Positions 26,836 through 38,200 of a stretch of DNA of 46,307 nucleotides are shown here, one piece after another. Location: assembly GCA_027484125.1 (NCBI GenBank), contig JAIXUI010000005.1, positions 1 to 46,307 on the forward strand. The letters are read 5' to 3'. The notes beneath the pieces were generated by a model that worked only from the letters and a program-made list of their open reading frames with translations, had not been told where the DNA came from and did no database searches. Numbering within the stretch: position 1 is the first letter of the stretch; the number at the start of each line of letters is the position of its first letter. The translations under genes were made by a program, and so were the position numbers. The DNA comes from Bacteroidota bacterium. GTDB lineage: Bacteria > Bacteroidota > Bacteroidia > UBA7662 > JAIXUI01.

Positions 26836-26852
26836 TTTTTTCACAGCCTGAC
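26836..26852 (+). repeat. 17-bp direct repeat, right copy, flanking Wadjet operon
   Basis: Identical to 19294-19310, with the same GTGA upstream (26831-26834). It could be a target duplication, an attachment site or a dispersed repeat. Confidence 0.55.
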
Positions 26853-27005
26853 GTAACGATGTTTGCGAATGGGTGGGGTTTGTAGCAATACACTTTATCC
26901 TCGCAGAAAAAGGGAATTGCGGGCGGGGATGTTTAAACTGAAAGTAAATCCCCGCCTTTGGCAAACAAAATTGTTGGCAGCTAGTGTTTTTTCGAAATTT
27001 ATAAG

Positions 27006-27476
27006 TCATCTTTTATTACTTTTTAGCAGCTTGTTTGGGTCGATAATAGGTAATACAAAATTTTGCAATGCCGTGCCGTGTAAACGAGTTAAAAGAATGC
27101 CTCTTGATGTGGAATAGGTTACAGATGAAAGTGTATTGGCCAATCCTGGATTTAAGTTCAATCGTTTATTTTTTTCGGGCGTTGTAAGTTGTTCTAAATT
27201 TTCAATTCGGTAAATAAATATCAAATGAAAATTGCCCGTGGCTTCACTTTCGTTTTCGCCTTTGCTGTCGGTTTTCAGGCTAACAGTGAAATCAGCCTTA
27301 GCCAATTTATCGTCAAGATTAAAAACCAATTGTAATGAGTTATCCAATTGGTGTCCGACAACTTTGCTAATGTCAAAATTTTCAGGAGTGTCCACCTGTC
27401 CTTTAATCATTTTGAAATCAATCAAAGTAATCTTTTCTGGGTCGAAAATACTTTTATCCTGCATTGCATAATTCAT
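27006..27476 (-). CDS. Putative SecB-like chaperone of a toxin-antitoxin-chaperone module
   Basis: 156 residues from the ATG at 27476; a TTG at 27500 would deepen the overlap with the antitoxin gene, and another ATG lies at 27464. The sequence has an alternating beta pattern (ITLIDFKMIKGQV, LQLVFNLDDKLAKADFTVSL, NFHLIFIYRIENL) followed by STSRGILLTRLHG and LQNFVLPIIDP. Both the fold pattern and the C-terminal 'RGILL...LPxxDP' recall SecB, including the solitary SecB-like proteins that protect antitoxins. It is third after a toxin-like and an XRE gene, the order of known toxin-antitoxin-chaperone operons. The family call is by eye only. Confidence 0.55.
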   Translation of the reverse strand: MNYAMQDKSIFDPEKITLIDFKMIKGQVDTPENFDISKVVGHQLDNSLQLVFNLDDKLAKADFTVSLKTDSKGENESEATGNFHLIFIYRIENLEQLTTPEKNKRLNLNPGLANTLSSVTYSTSRGILLTRLHGTALQNFVLPIIDPNKLLKSNKR

Positions 27477-27867
27477 TATAGGGTTCTGTTTCTTCTGCAA
27501 GCTGCCAAATCATTCCACTGGTTTTTGCATCGAGCTTTGTATAACTCACAAAAGTGTGAACTCTGCACATAAAGCCATCCTCTACAAATTCTATCCGTGC
27601 TTTTTTCTTAGGCACTTCCATTAAAGGCTCACCCAATTCAGCCGATAATTTTGCCAGTGAACGAAGTGTGAAATTATGCTCACCGTTCAGCCATTTGGAA
27701 ATTTCAGATGGTTTCTTGTCCATCTTCTCTGCGAGTTCCTTTTTGCTGATGTCGTTTTCATTCAATAGCTGATTGATGCGAACCACTAGGTCGGCATACC
27801 AATCTACAAAGATTTCTACATCTTTAGGTGTGGATTTTAGCAATCTATCTACGGTTTTGCTTCTCAT
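27454..27867 (-). CDS. XRE-family antitoxin with C-terminal extension
   Basis: 137 residues. Residues about 32-82 form a Cro/C1-type helix-turn-helix (LLNENDISKKELAEKM, KPSEISKWLNGEHNFTL). A tail of about 50 residues after KKKARIEFVEDGF is longer than in simple antitoxins. In toxin-antitoxin-chaperone systems such a tail is the chaperone-addiction segment recognised by the SecB-like partner, and that is my inference here. The gene starts 4 bp after the toxin-like gene's stop and overlaps the chaperone gene. It appears intact. Confidence 0.75.
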   Translation of the reverse strand: MRSKTVDRLLKSTPKDVEIFVDWYADLVVRINQLLNENDISKKELAEKMDKKPSEISKWLNGEHNFTLRSLAKLSAELGEPLMEVPKKKARIEFVEDGFMCRVHTFVSYTKLDAKTSGMIWQLAEETEPYNELCNAG

Positions 27868-27871
27868 TGTC

Positions 27872-28408
27872 TTATAGTATGGTGTCTGTTGTTACGTCAA
27901 AGTTTTGCAAATACCTTCCGTCAACCGAGATTTCAATCGTTTCTGATTGTAATGCCTCTTCAATTTTTTTGACAAAGACTTGTGCTTCGAAAAACTTCAC
28001 ACGTAAATTTTTGCTGTCTTGCGTTGCTTGCGATTCCTTAATTCCACCATTGAAAAGAATAACAATGTTTTCGGTTACCCGATAACAAAATAACCTCAGT
28101 GGGAAATTGATGCCTAAGTCTTTTATTTCTTCTACCCATTGCTTTGGTTTTGGGGGCAATTCTTGTGCTCTATTTACTATTCTGTCAAAAAAATCATTGG
28201 TTGCTCCGTATCTGTTACCGATGCTTTCAGTTATTAATCGAAACAACTGCAAGGCTTCTTATTCAAGCGGATGCTCAGACACGGCATAGGTCTCAAAAAA
28301 CCTGTCCGTTTCGGATGCGGCAGCGTCATCATTTGTAACCCATCTGGTAGTGTAGAATGTACAAATGCTTCCTTCATCATACCATATTTCGAGTGCGATT
28401 GTATTCAT
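27872..28408 (-). pseudogene. Toxin-like gene (RelE/Gp49-like) interrupted by an in-frame TAA
   Basis: One reading frame runs from ATG 28408 for 49 codons (MNTIALEIWYDEGSICTFY ... YAVSEHPLE), meets TAA at 28259-28261, and continues in the same frame for about 128 codons to a proper stop. The downstream part (EALQLFRLITESIG, FPLRLFCYRVTENIVILFNGG, FFEAQVFVKKIEEAL) has the strand pattern of Gp49/HigB-like RelE toxins. Without the TAA the product would be about 178 residues. The downstream part alone could start only at TTG 28252. It lies 4 bp before the antitoxin gene. Either a nonsense mutation has silenced the toxin, or it is two small proteins. Confidence 0.55.
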
Positions 28409-28409
28409 T

Positions 28410-29160
28410 TATAACTGAATTATGCAAATTTCAATTTCACTTTTAAGTTAATTATTCTATGGCATCTTGTTGTTTTCTTATTGACCATTACCAATAAGAG
28501 TATCTCTACTGATTGTCGATTAATCGTCTCGTTTTTTACTTCTTTGGTTACCTGTCAAAATGGTTTGATATTTCTGTTTGTCCCTTGTTTGTTTGTCACG
28601 TTGCTTTCTTCTAATACCCTTGTTGCCTACATCCCTGTTTACGCAGCATGGGGTGGTTGGTTATGCCATACTAGAGCAAGGAAACATGCATGTTTGCCGG
28701 GTGGTTGTTTCGATTAATTGGATGAACTTGTAGTGGCTCATGGTTTCGATTGCTCTTTTGTACCAAGTTAGAAAATCTTAGGGCTCTAGTTGTTCTACAC
28801 GGTTTTTATTGGTTGATTTCTTAAATGGTTAATGGGGATTTTGATATCTCCTCCCATCAGGTAACTGAGTGGCTTTACTGGAAATTGGCTAACAAGTGAT
28901 TTCTTTTTCCTGGCTCGTCGGTTCAATTTTCTGGAAATTTATTTTCCCAACAGGGTTGCGTCTTATCCTTTTATAGGTCACAGGTTGGGAGTTTATCCGA
29001 TTTATCACAATATGCTCAGAGGCGTGTTGCTAGGAATAGTTGAATCCATCAAGGCTTTCGCGCCTTTTTCTTACTCTGTCGATTGGCTATGGTCGTTAGT
29101 CTTCGGCGTTTGCTGTTTGTTTTTCCAGATGATGTCCTTCATTGGTTTTCCATTTCACCA
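28410..29160. other. Intergenic region between the toxin module and the giant surface protein
   Basis: About 750 bp with no frame that resembles a protein. The plus strand is rich in T and G. The 78-codon plus frames near 28481 and 28985 have biased, unstructured translations. I see no repeat of the 21-bp type here. Confidence 0.5.
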
Positions 29161-29187
29161 AAAAAGCTCCCTTCGGGGAGCTTTTTT
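29161..29187. terminator. Bidirectional terminator of the giant surface-protein gene
   Basis: AAAAAGCTCCC, TTCG loop, GGGAGCTTTTTT: a GC-rich six-pair core with a stable tetraloop and A/T runs on both sides. It lies 20 bp past the stop codon of the minus-strand gene. Confidence 0.88.
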
Positions 29188-29207
29188 AGTTTATGGTGGT
29201 AAGTCGC

Positions 29208-32200
29208 TTACTTCCGTATGACGAACCGCTGGCTATGGGTTTGTCCATTTGCAGGGTTCGTGAGTCTTAGGAAGTAGATTCCATCGGCCAATCCTTCTAT
29301 CTGCACTTTCACTTGCTGACGCCCCTGACCTAGTCCTTGAATTTCCCAACGGCGGAACAAACGACCGCGGGAATCCAAAATACTAGCGTCTAGTTCGAGG
29401 GGTTCTGAGGTTTCAAGTGCTAAGGTCAATTGGTCTGATGCTGGATTCGGATATAGCTGGGTTGTCCAACTGTGGCTGGCTTCTACCACCGAAGTGAAGA
29501 AGAAACTGATGGTGTCTGCATTAGGAGAAGAACAACCATTGGCTGTCACTTGAACAGTGTAGTTGCCGTTTTGGGTGGGCTGGAATCTCGATTGGTTAGC
29601 GCCTGCTACTGGTCCGCTGCCTACCAATATCCACTGGTTGCCGCTTATTGCATTGGAGATTAAGGTGTCGGCCACTCGTGAAATCACCGGCTTCAAGGGG
29701 ATTGGGTTAACGGTTATGACTGTTGGTGCAGAGAAGGAGAAACAGCCGTTTCCACCGCTTACTCTCACTACCCAACTTCCGCTGCTTACCACTGGAAGCG
29801 GAGCGCCAACAGCGGCAAATGGTTGCCCATTTAGCACCCACGTTGCGTTTTGTGTGATAGAACTGCTGAGCGATACTTGTCCTCCTTGGCAGAAGGTGGT
29901 GGGGCCGCTGGCACCGATTAACGCTACTGGTGGCGTTGGATTTACAGTCGTGGTTATTCCGGCAGAGGTACTGCTGCAATTGTTGGCATTGGTAACTTGA
30001 ACGGTGTAGGTGCCTGCCTGTGTGGCCACTAGGCTGTCAGCGGTTTGTCCGGCTATGGGATTGCCATTGAGCAGCCATTGGTTGCCTGCAATTGCACTCG
30101 AGCGTAGCACTACTTGCGACCCGGAACAGAAGGTGGTGCTTCCTGCTGCGGTTATGGTTGGAACCGCTGGCAATGGATGAATGGTAACTGCAACCGGATT
30201 TGAGTTGCTCAAGCAGCCTGATGCATTGGTGCTTCTTACGGTGTATTGTCCGGTGGTGGAAACTCTCAAACTGTCTGCGGTTTGTCCGGCTATGGGTTGT
30301 CCGTCTCTGAACCACTGACGATTGGTTGCTGCATTGGTTAAGAGTAGGATGCTTTGTCCTTGACACAGGCTTACGGGCCCTGAAGGGGTTAGACTTGGTT
30401 GCGCTGGCAAGGCATCTACTTGAACGGTGTCTCCGGTACTTAAGCTTATACATCCTCCTGCATTTTCTACCCGTAGTTGATAAAAGCCTGCGCTGCTGGC
30501 GACGAGGCTATCTGCGGTTTGTCCGACTATGGGTTGTCCGTCTTTCAACCATTGTAGTCCGAAGCCAGCGAGGTTATTGACCCTAAATACAACTCGTCCT
30601 CCTTGGCAGAATCTCAGGTTGCCTGTTCTGCTGATGTTTGGCACTGTTGGCAGTGGATTGACGAAGATTCTGACACTATCGGAGGCAGTACCGCAACCTT
30701 GTGGGGTTACGGCTATGGCTTGGTAGAGTCCTGAAAGGATTATTTCTACGCTGTCGGCTCCTGCGGCTATCAACTGACCGTCGCGGAACCACTGTATTGA
30801 ATCGGTGGTGGTGGCTCTTAGCACCAAACCGTCGTTTTGACAGGAGGAAATGATGCCGCTTAGGTTAAGGGTTGGAATTGCAGGTTTCACATTTACCGTC
30901 ACGCTGATGGTGTTAGAGGTATTGCTACACCCGCTAAGGTTGCTGATTTGCAGGCGGTAATCCCCGCTTTGAGTGGCTTGATAGCTGGAGGCTTGTGCTC
31001 CTGAAATCGGAAGTCCATCGCGGAACCATTGCAGATTTCCCTGGGCGGTGGTAGTTAGGGTAACGCTGTCGCCTTGGCAGATGGTGGTATTGCCACTGCT
31101 TATGGCAGGAATGGCCGGTACTGGATTTACGGTTATCGCAATTGGGTTCGATTGGCTGGCGCAAAGCCCTCCATTGATGGCTTCTGCTTCATAGGTGCCG
31201 GCGGCATTGACCCATAAGCTGTCGCTGTTGTTGGCAATTTGCTGTCCGTCGCGGTACCATTTGATGGTTTGTGCCTGATAGCTGACCCTCAGCAAGACGG
31301 AATCTCCCAGACAGAGGGTTGTGCTGCCTTGTGGGGTTATGGCAGGTGTTGCTGGGATTGCAAATACGTTCACACTTACGTCGTTGGACACACGGTCACA
31401 GATGCCATTTTGTGTTGATACGCTGTAGTTGCCGCTGTCTCTTACTACCAAGAGGCTATCGTTAGCTCCGACAATGGTTTGTCCATTTTTCAACCACTGG
31501 TAGTTGGCTAATCCTGTGCTGCTGAGTACTACCGAATCGCCTTGGCAGAAACTCAAGGCATGGCTTGCGGTAATCTGTGGCTGGTTGGGGGTTGGAAGTG
31601 TTTGGGTGAGGACATCGTTCAGGGAGTTTACGGCACACAATCCATTTCGGCTTAAAATCAGGCTGTAGGTTCCTGCTTGGGTTGCGAACAAGGAATCTCC
31701 GGTTGCTCCGCTGATGGGACTTCCGTTGAAGGTCCATTGGGCATCTCCATCGGTATAAGTAGCTTTCAAGGCCACTCCGCTTCCTACGCAAAAGGTGGTA
31801 TTGCCAAGGGCGGTGAGGGTGGCTGCTGAGGGGTAGGTGTTTACTTGTACCGAAATGGCTGCTGAGGTGGCGCTGCATCCGTTTAAGTCGGTATAGCGAA
31901 CGCTGTAGTTGCCGGTTGCGGTTACCCAAAGGCTGTCGGTTTGTTGATTGGTTAATGCTTGACCGTTTAGCAACCACTGGTTGCCGTTGTTGTACGAACT
32001 ATTAAGCCTTATGCTATCACCTTGACAAAGGGTTGTGGCTCCTGATGGGATCACTGCCGGCAAGGTGGGTAGTGGGTGAATCACGACTGCAATTGCATTG
32101 GATAAACTGCTGCAACCGCTGGCGTTGGTCACTTTTAACTGATAATTACCGCTAATCCCTGCTACTAAACTGTCGGCGTTGGAGGTGCCGAATGGTTGTC

Positions 32201-35200
32201 CGTCTTTCAGCCAGGTTTTAGTACCTGTTGCGCCTGTAGCTTTGATCACTACCAATTCGCCCTGACAAACGCTGGCATTGCTCATGGCGGTTAATGTAGC
32301 AGATGCAGGATTGGCATTCACAGTAACGGTTTGGAAGCTCGACAATGCGGTACAACCAGAGCTATTGGTAAGTCTTACTCTGTAGCTTCCTGCAAGATTC
32401 ACCAAAAGGCTGTCGCTGTTGGCTCCTGGAATGATGTTGCCGTTTCTTAGCCATTGGAGGGTTCCATTTCCGGCATTTACTCGCAATAGAGTGCTCTCTC
32501 CGTCGCAAATGGCGACATTGCCAGTGAGGTTAACGGGTGCGGCTGGCACCGGATTTACCACTACAGACAGGCTATTACTCAAGCTGCTACAGCCGAAGGC
32601 ATTGGTGAGTTGTAGTTGATAGGTTCCTGTCTGATTGGCGATGATGGTATCGCTTTGTGCGGATGGCAGTGGTTGTCCGTCTAACAACCATTGTCTGTTT
32701 CCACTTGCTCCGGTCGTTCTCAAGATGGCTTGACCTCCTTGACAAAAACTCAGTGCTCCGTTTGCGGTGATGGTCAAAGGTGTTGGAACTGGATGGAAGG
32801 TTACCGCAATGGGTTGTGAAAGGCTCTCACACCCGAATGAATTGGTGCTGCTTAGCTGATAGCTTCCGGAAGAATTCACGACTAGCACGGTATCATTAGC
32901 CCCTAGCAGCGGTTGCCCATTCACTAACCATTGAGCACCTTCTACGGCTGTAGAAGTACTGAGTCTAAGGGTGTTTCCTTCACATTGGGTGAGCGCACCG
33001 CTAGCATTGATCAAGGGAACCGCAGGCAATGGGTTTACTTGAACGGTCAGGAGGTTGCTTTCGCTGAAGCAACCATTAGCTCCTACATTTCTTGCGGTGT
33101 AATCACCAGAGGTGGTGACTAACAAGGTGTCCGCTATCACATTCAAGGCTAGTCCGTTTCTATACCAATGTACGTTTACGCCTGCACTGCTTAGGGTTGT
33201 TGCATTTCCTGCACAGAATGACAAAGGTCCTTGTGATGAAATAGCGGGAGTGGTCGGCAATGATTGAAAGGTTATCGCTACGTCCTCGGAAGTGTTGCTG
33301 CATCCGGCTGTGTTGGTCACTACCAAACGGTAGTTTCCGCTGGTGGTGACAAGCAGGCTGTCGGCTTGAGCTCCGGAAATATCTGTTTGGTTATTCTGCC
33401 ACTGATATTGCTGGAAGCTGCCTATGGTCCGCAAGGTGACTGATTGTCCGTTGCAGAGGGTTTGATCGAATCCGGGGGTTAATACCGGAACTGTTGGAAT
33501 GGCGTTGACGGTTACAGCCGTTGGGACTGAAGTGGCGGAACAACCGGCCAGGGTTTGACGAAGGGTGTAGTTTCCGGAGGATTTAACTACCAAGGATGAC
33601 CCATTGGCGCCGTTGATAGGGTTGCCGTTGTTGAACCATTTTAGCCCGGCACTCAACGAAGAGGAAAGGGTTACGGAATCGCCCTGGCAGAATGCCAGGG
33701 AACCGGATGCTGCGATGGTGGGGATTGTGGGAGATGGGTTTACTACAATGTTTATCGCTACGGATGTAGCGGAACAGCCTCCTCGCTCAATACGGATCGC
33801 ATAGCTTCCGCTTGTTCTTACGGTTAAGGTTCGGCTGGTGTCGTCGGTTAGCACATTACCATTGCGTAACCATCTCCAAGAACCAAGGTTATCACTTGCG
33901 GTAAGCACCACACTATCAACGGAACAGAAGGTGGTGGCACCCGATGCGCTGATGGTTGGTGTGGGAAGTGCCGGGGTTACTACTACGGAAACGCCGGCAG
34001 AAAGTGCTGAACACTGACCGTTTGAAACTCTTACGGTATAGGTTCCTGCTGCTGTCGCGACTAAAGTTTGGGCTGTTGCACCAGCAATCACGACGTTGTT
34101 TCTCAACCAGGTATTGCCGGTTAGGCTGGAGCTGGTTAAGGTTACTGAACCACCTGAACAGAATTGCAAATTTCCTGAACTGCTTATTTGTGGTATTGAA
34201 GGCACTGCATTCACCACCACTGCGATGACATTTGAGCTGGTGGTACAATTGCCGTTGCTCACTCTAACAGCATAACTACCCGAGCTTTTCACGGTCAGAA
34301 TTCCACCGGTTTCTCCTACTATTGGCTGTCCGTTACGGAACCATTGATTGCCACTGGTGGCACTGGAACTGAGAAACACGGAATCGCCCTGGCAGAAGGT
34401 GGTTGCTCCCAATGCGGTAATTGAAGGGGTTGCCGGACTTGGATTTACCACTATCCGAACAAAAGCGGTGTCTCTACATCCATTATTGGTTCCGATAAGT
34501 CGGTAATTGGTGGAGCTTGCCGGACTGAATATGGGGGAAGATGAATTGGCATTGTTGATGCCGGTAACTGGTGTCCAGTTGTAAGAAGAAGCACCGGTGG
34601 CTTGTAATTGAGTGCTATTTCCTGCACATATTACGGTGTCACCAGTTAGCACTAAATTAGGCTTGGGGGCTACAGTAACCAAAACTTGATCAGTAGAGGT
34701 ACACCCAAATGAATTGGTGAGGGTTAAGGTATAGGTTGTGGTGGTTGAAGGAGAAGCCTTGGGGTTGGCAACGGTGGTGGAAGATAATCCGGTAGCTGGA
34801 CTCCAGCTGTAGGTGCCGGTACCTGATCCCATCAAGGTTACACTATCGCCCTGACAAACAAATAAATTGGCACCCGCTTGCGCGACTGGCGTCAACAAGG
34901 TGGAAGGACCATTGCTAACGTCATTAATCACGGCGATGATGTTGCTGGTTAGTCGAACCAAAAACAAACCGGAAGCGGTGTTTGGAACGGTCCAGTTGTA
35001 GCTGCCATTCGCTACCGGTACTGCTCCATCGATCATGGTCCATGTTAAACCATTGTTGTAAGACACTTCAATTCGAATGGTTCCCGTAAGTCCTTGAGAG
35101 GTCCATGTGATGGGCAATACCTGACAAGCCAAGTACTGTGCTCCGCCATTCGGAGAGGTGACGGTTAAACTGTTGGTGGTTTGGGTAATCGTGAAGGGGA

Positions 35201-38200
35201 AATTGGAAACATCCTGTTTACAGCTTGAACCAAACTCAGTGATTCGAATCAAACCATTGGACGTTGTAACGTTGGGCACTGTCCATAAATATTGACCGTT
35301 CGGAATAAATTGATTCACTACAATATTGGTCCAGGTTGTTCCGCCATTGAGGGAATAATCGATGTTGTAGTTCTTACTGGTTAAGGTATCGGTCCAGGTT
35401 ATCAAGCGTGTGGTATTGGCTTGCCATTGTCCGCCGGTGTTGGGGTCGGTAATGGTGATGGGCGCATAAACGGTAAACGCTGAATCGCTCACATCTACAC
35501 GGGCATTGTTGTTCTGATCCATCACCCTCACCAGGTAGGAGGCCGATCCAATAGCTGGCAATGTCCAGGTATAAGAAGCTGGATTGGCAGAGGAAGTTAG
35601 GTTGGCTACGAAGGTCCAATTCTGACCATTGTCGATGCTATATTCTATTCTAAAGAAGTTGGAGGCTCCACCACGGTTGAAGGAAATGGTGGTTTGTGCA
35701 CAGCCGAACAATTTTTCTCCTCCATTGGGCGTAAGTATCCGAATAGGGGGTTGGATGCTGAATACGTTGTTGCTGACGTCCAAAATACCGGAGTTTGTAA
35801 AATCTGAGATTCTAACCAAGGCCTGATTGGTGACGGTATTGGGTACAGTCCAATTGAAACTTCCACTGTTGGAAGTTGCATTGACGATGGTTTGCCAGCT
35901 ATTTCCATTATCCACGGAATATTCTAACCTCACAAAGCTTGAAGGGGTAAACTGGGAAGTCCAACTTATGGTCTGAACTGCTCCTACATACAGTATTTCA
36001 CCACCGTTTGGCGTACTTAAGTTGAAGGTTGGAACCGCTGGTAAAATGGTAAATGTAGCGTCGCTGACATCGTTTTTACAGGTGTTATTCACATCTGAAA
36101 CCCGAAAAACTGCGGTAGTAGAAGGTGTATTAGGAATGTTCCAAGTAAACTGATTGGTGAATGCGCTAACATTGGTGATAGAACTCCAATTCTGCCCATT
36201 ATCGATGGAATACTGGAGCGAAAGTGTAGAAGAGGTGCCCGTTGAGGCCCAACTCACTACCCTGCTGGTGCCTCCAGTCCAAATTTCTCCTCCATTAGGA
36301 CTGTTCACAATGATGCTTTGGTCTTGTAATAGGGTGAAATCTGACCTGCTGGAATCGCTCTTACTTAAATCTAACGCATCACTAACGCGAATTCTTACTG
36401 TATTGCTTGGAAGATTGGGCACTGCCCACGTATAGTTCTGGGTTACGGAGGTGGTTCCGAAATGGTTGTTGGTAATTAAATTCCAACTCTGACCACCATT
36501 CAAGGAATATTCGATTCTCCATTGGGAGGAGGTTCCTCCCCTATTCCAAGAAATAGTTCGGTTGGTACAAGCCGACCAATTCTCTCCTCCAACAGGCGCA
36601 TTTAGCACCACAAAGGGTTGAATGATGAAGGTCTGGGTGCTGGTACTCTGAATACCAGAGTTGCCTACTACGCTAATTCTTACTAAACCAAATCGTGTGG
36701 GGGTATTGGGGATGGTCCAGGTGAAATTGCCGGAGGTGTTGTTGGTTGGGGTAGAATTGGTTACGGTAATCCAACTCGAACCATTATCGATCGAATACTC
36801 GATGCGGATGTTGTTGTTCGGTAAGAATTGGTTAGACCAATTGATAGATTGGGTTTGACCTGCAAAAACGGTGGCTCCGTTGTTGAAACTGGTCAATGTC
36901 AGAATCGGATCAGGCGGGGTAATCTCAAAAAGTGAATCCGAGAAATCTCGTTTACAGGTGTTATTGAAATCCCTGATTCTAAATAATGCGGTCGTTGTTG
37001 GGGTATTCGGGATGGTCCAATTGTAGGTATTGTTGAAGGAACTTAGGTTGGTAATGGTACTCCAACTTTGCCCTCCATTGGTTGAATAGGATAGCTCAAG
37101 GGTGGAACTCACATTGTTGGCTGCCCATGATACTTGTTGAACGGTATTTCCTTTCCAACTTTCTCCTCCATTGGGGGTATTGATAACTATACTCTGATTA
37201 AGGGTGATGGTGTTATTGGACCTGCTGGAGTCTGCTTTCAATGGATCGAAAGAGTCGGTTACACGATAGCGAACTCCTGTACTTGGGGTGTTATTCACTA
37301 CCCATGAATAACTGAGACTAGTGGTAGAACCGAAACTAACGTTGTTGGCTATCGGAATCCAGGTAGCTCCGCTGTCGGTTGAGTAAGCAAAGTTGAATTG
37401 GTTGGAGGTTCCGCCTCTTGAGAAGGTTATGGTTCTGGTTTCACAGGCTGGCCAGGTTTGATTACCGGTTGGGGAGGTGAGCACTACAAACGGCAGAAGG
37501 GTGAAATTCACCGGGTTCACCGCCTGTATGGCACTATTGCCAACCAAGCTAATTTTCACCCTGGCTTGATTGGTTGGGGCATTGGGTACTGTCCAGTTAA
37601 AACTTCCGGAAGAGGTTCCCGCGGGTGCTGCATTCACAATCGTGATCCAGTTTGCCCCTCCGTCGATGGAGTATTCCAGCTTTACAAATGAGTTAGTCGG
37701 AATAAACTGATTGCTCCAACTGATGGTCTGCAACTGCCCGGCATACCAACTCACGTTCGTCGTCGGGTTTGTGATGGTAAAGGATTGATTGGCCGCGGTT
37801 ATCGTAAATGGCGCATCGCTGATGTCCTGCTTGCAGGTGTTGTTCCAATCCCTTACGCGGAATAGATTGTTACTTCCAGGTGCATTGGGTACTCCCCAAG
37901 TATATTGATTGGCACTAGAACTGATGGTGGTTATGGTGTTCCAATTCTGTCCTAAATCGGTAGAATACGACATCTCTAAGGTAGATGAAACATTTTGGGT
38001 GGCCCAACTCACTTGACGGTTGGTTCCTCCCTGCCATACTTCACCGCCGTTAGGAGAATTCAATATGATGCTTTGATCCCGTAGAATAGTGAATACTGCA
38101 TCAGAAACGTCGTTCTTACTATTATCCAATGCATCTGAAATGCGCACCAACACCGAGGTAGAAGGCACATTCGGAACCGCCCAAGTGTACGATAAATTGG

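Larger units (their letters stand above)
26320..27005. other. Intergenic region between Wadjet operon and toxin-antitoxin-chaperone module
   Basis: No intact gene. It carries the IS1182-like remnant (26648-26749) and the right copy of the 17-bp direct repeat. A 138-codon minus frame covers both, but outside the remnant its translation looks random. Stretches such as CCCCGCCTTTGGCAAAC near 26955 look like part of a structured mobile-element end, but I cannot assign them. Confidence 0.5.

Noticed and set aside
26477-26893. Complete 138-residue minus-strand protein
   Set aside because: Only the 34-codon central part looks like protein (transposase N-terminus). The rest reads as random sequence through intergenic DNA and the direct repeat.
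28481-29221. Two plus-strand frames of 78 codons each
   Set aside because: Their translations are rich in Cys, Phe, Leu and Val without any motif, as expected from T/G-rich non-coding DNA. The second runs into the terminator and the end of the giant gene.
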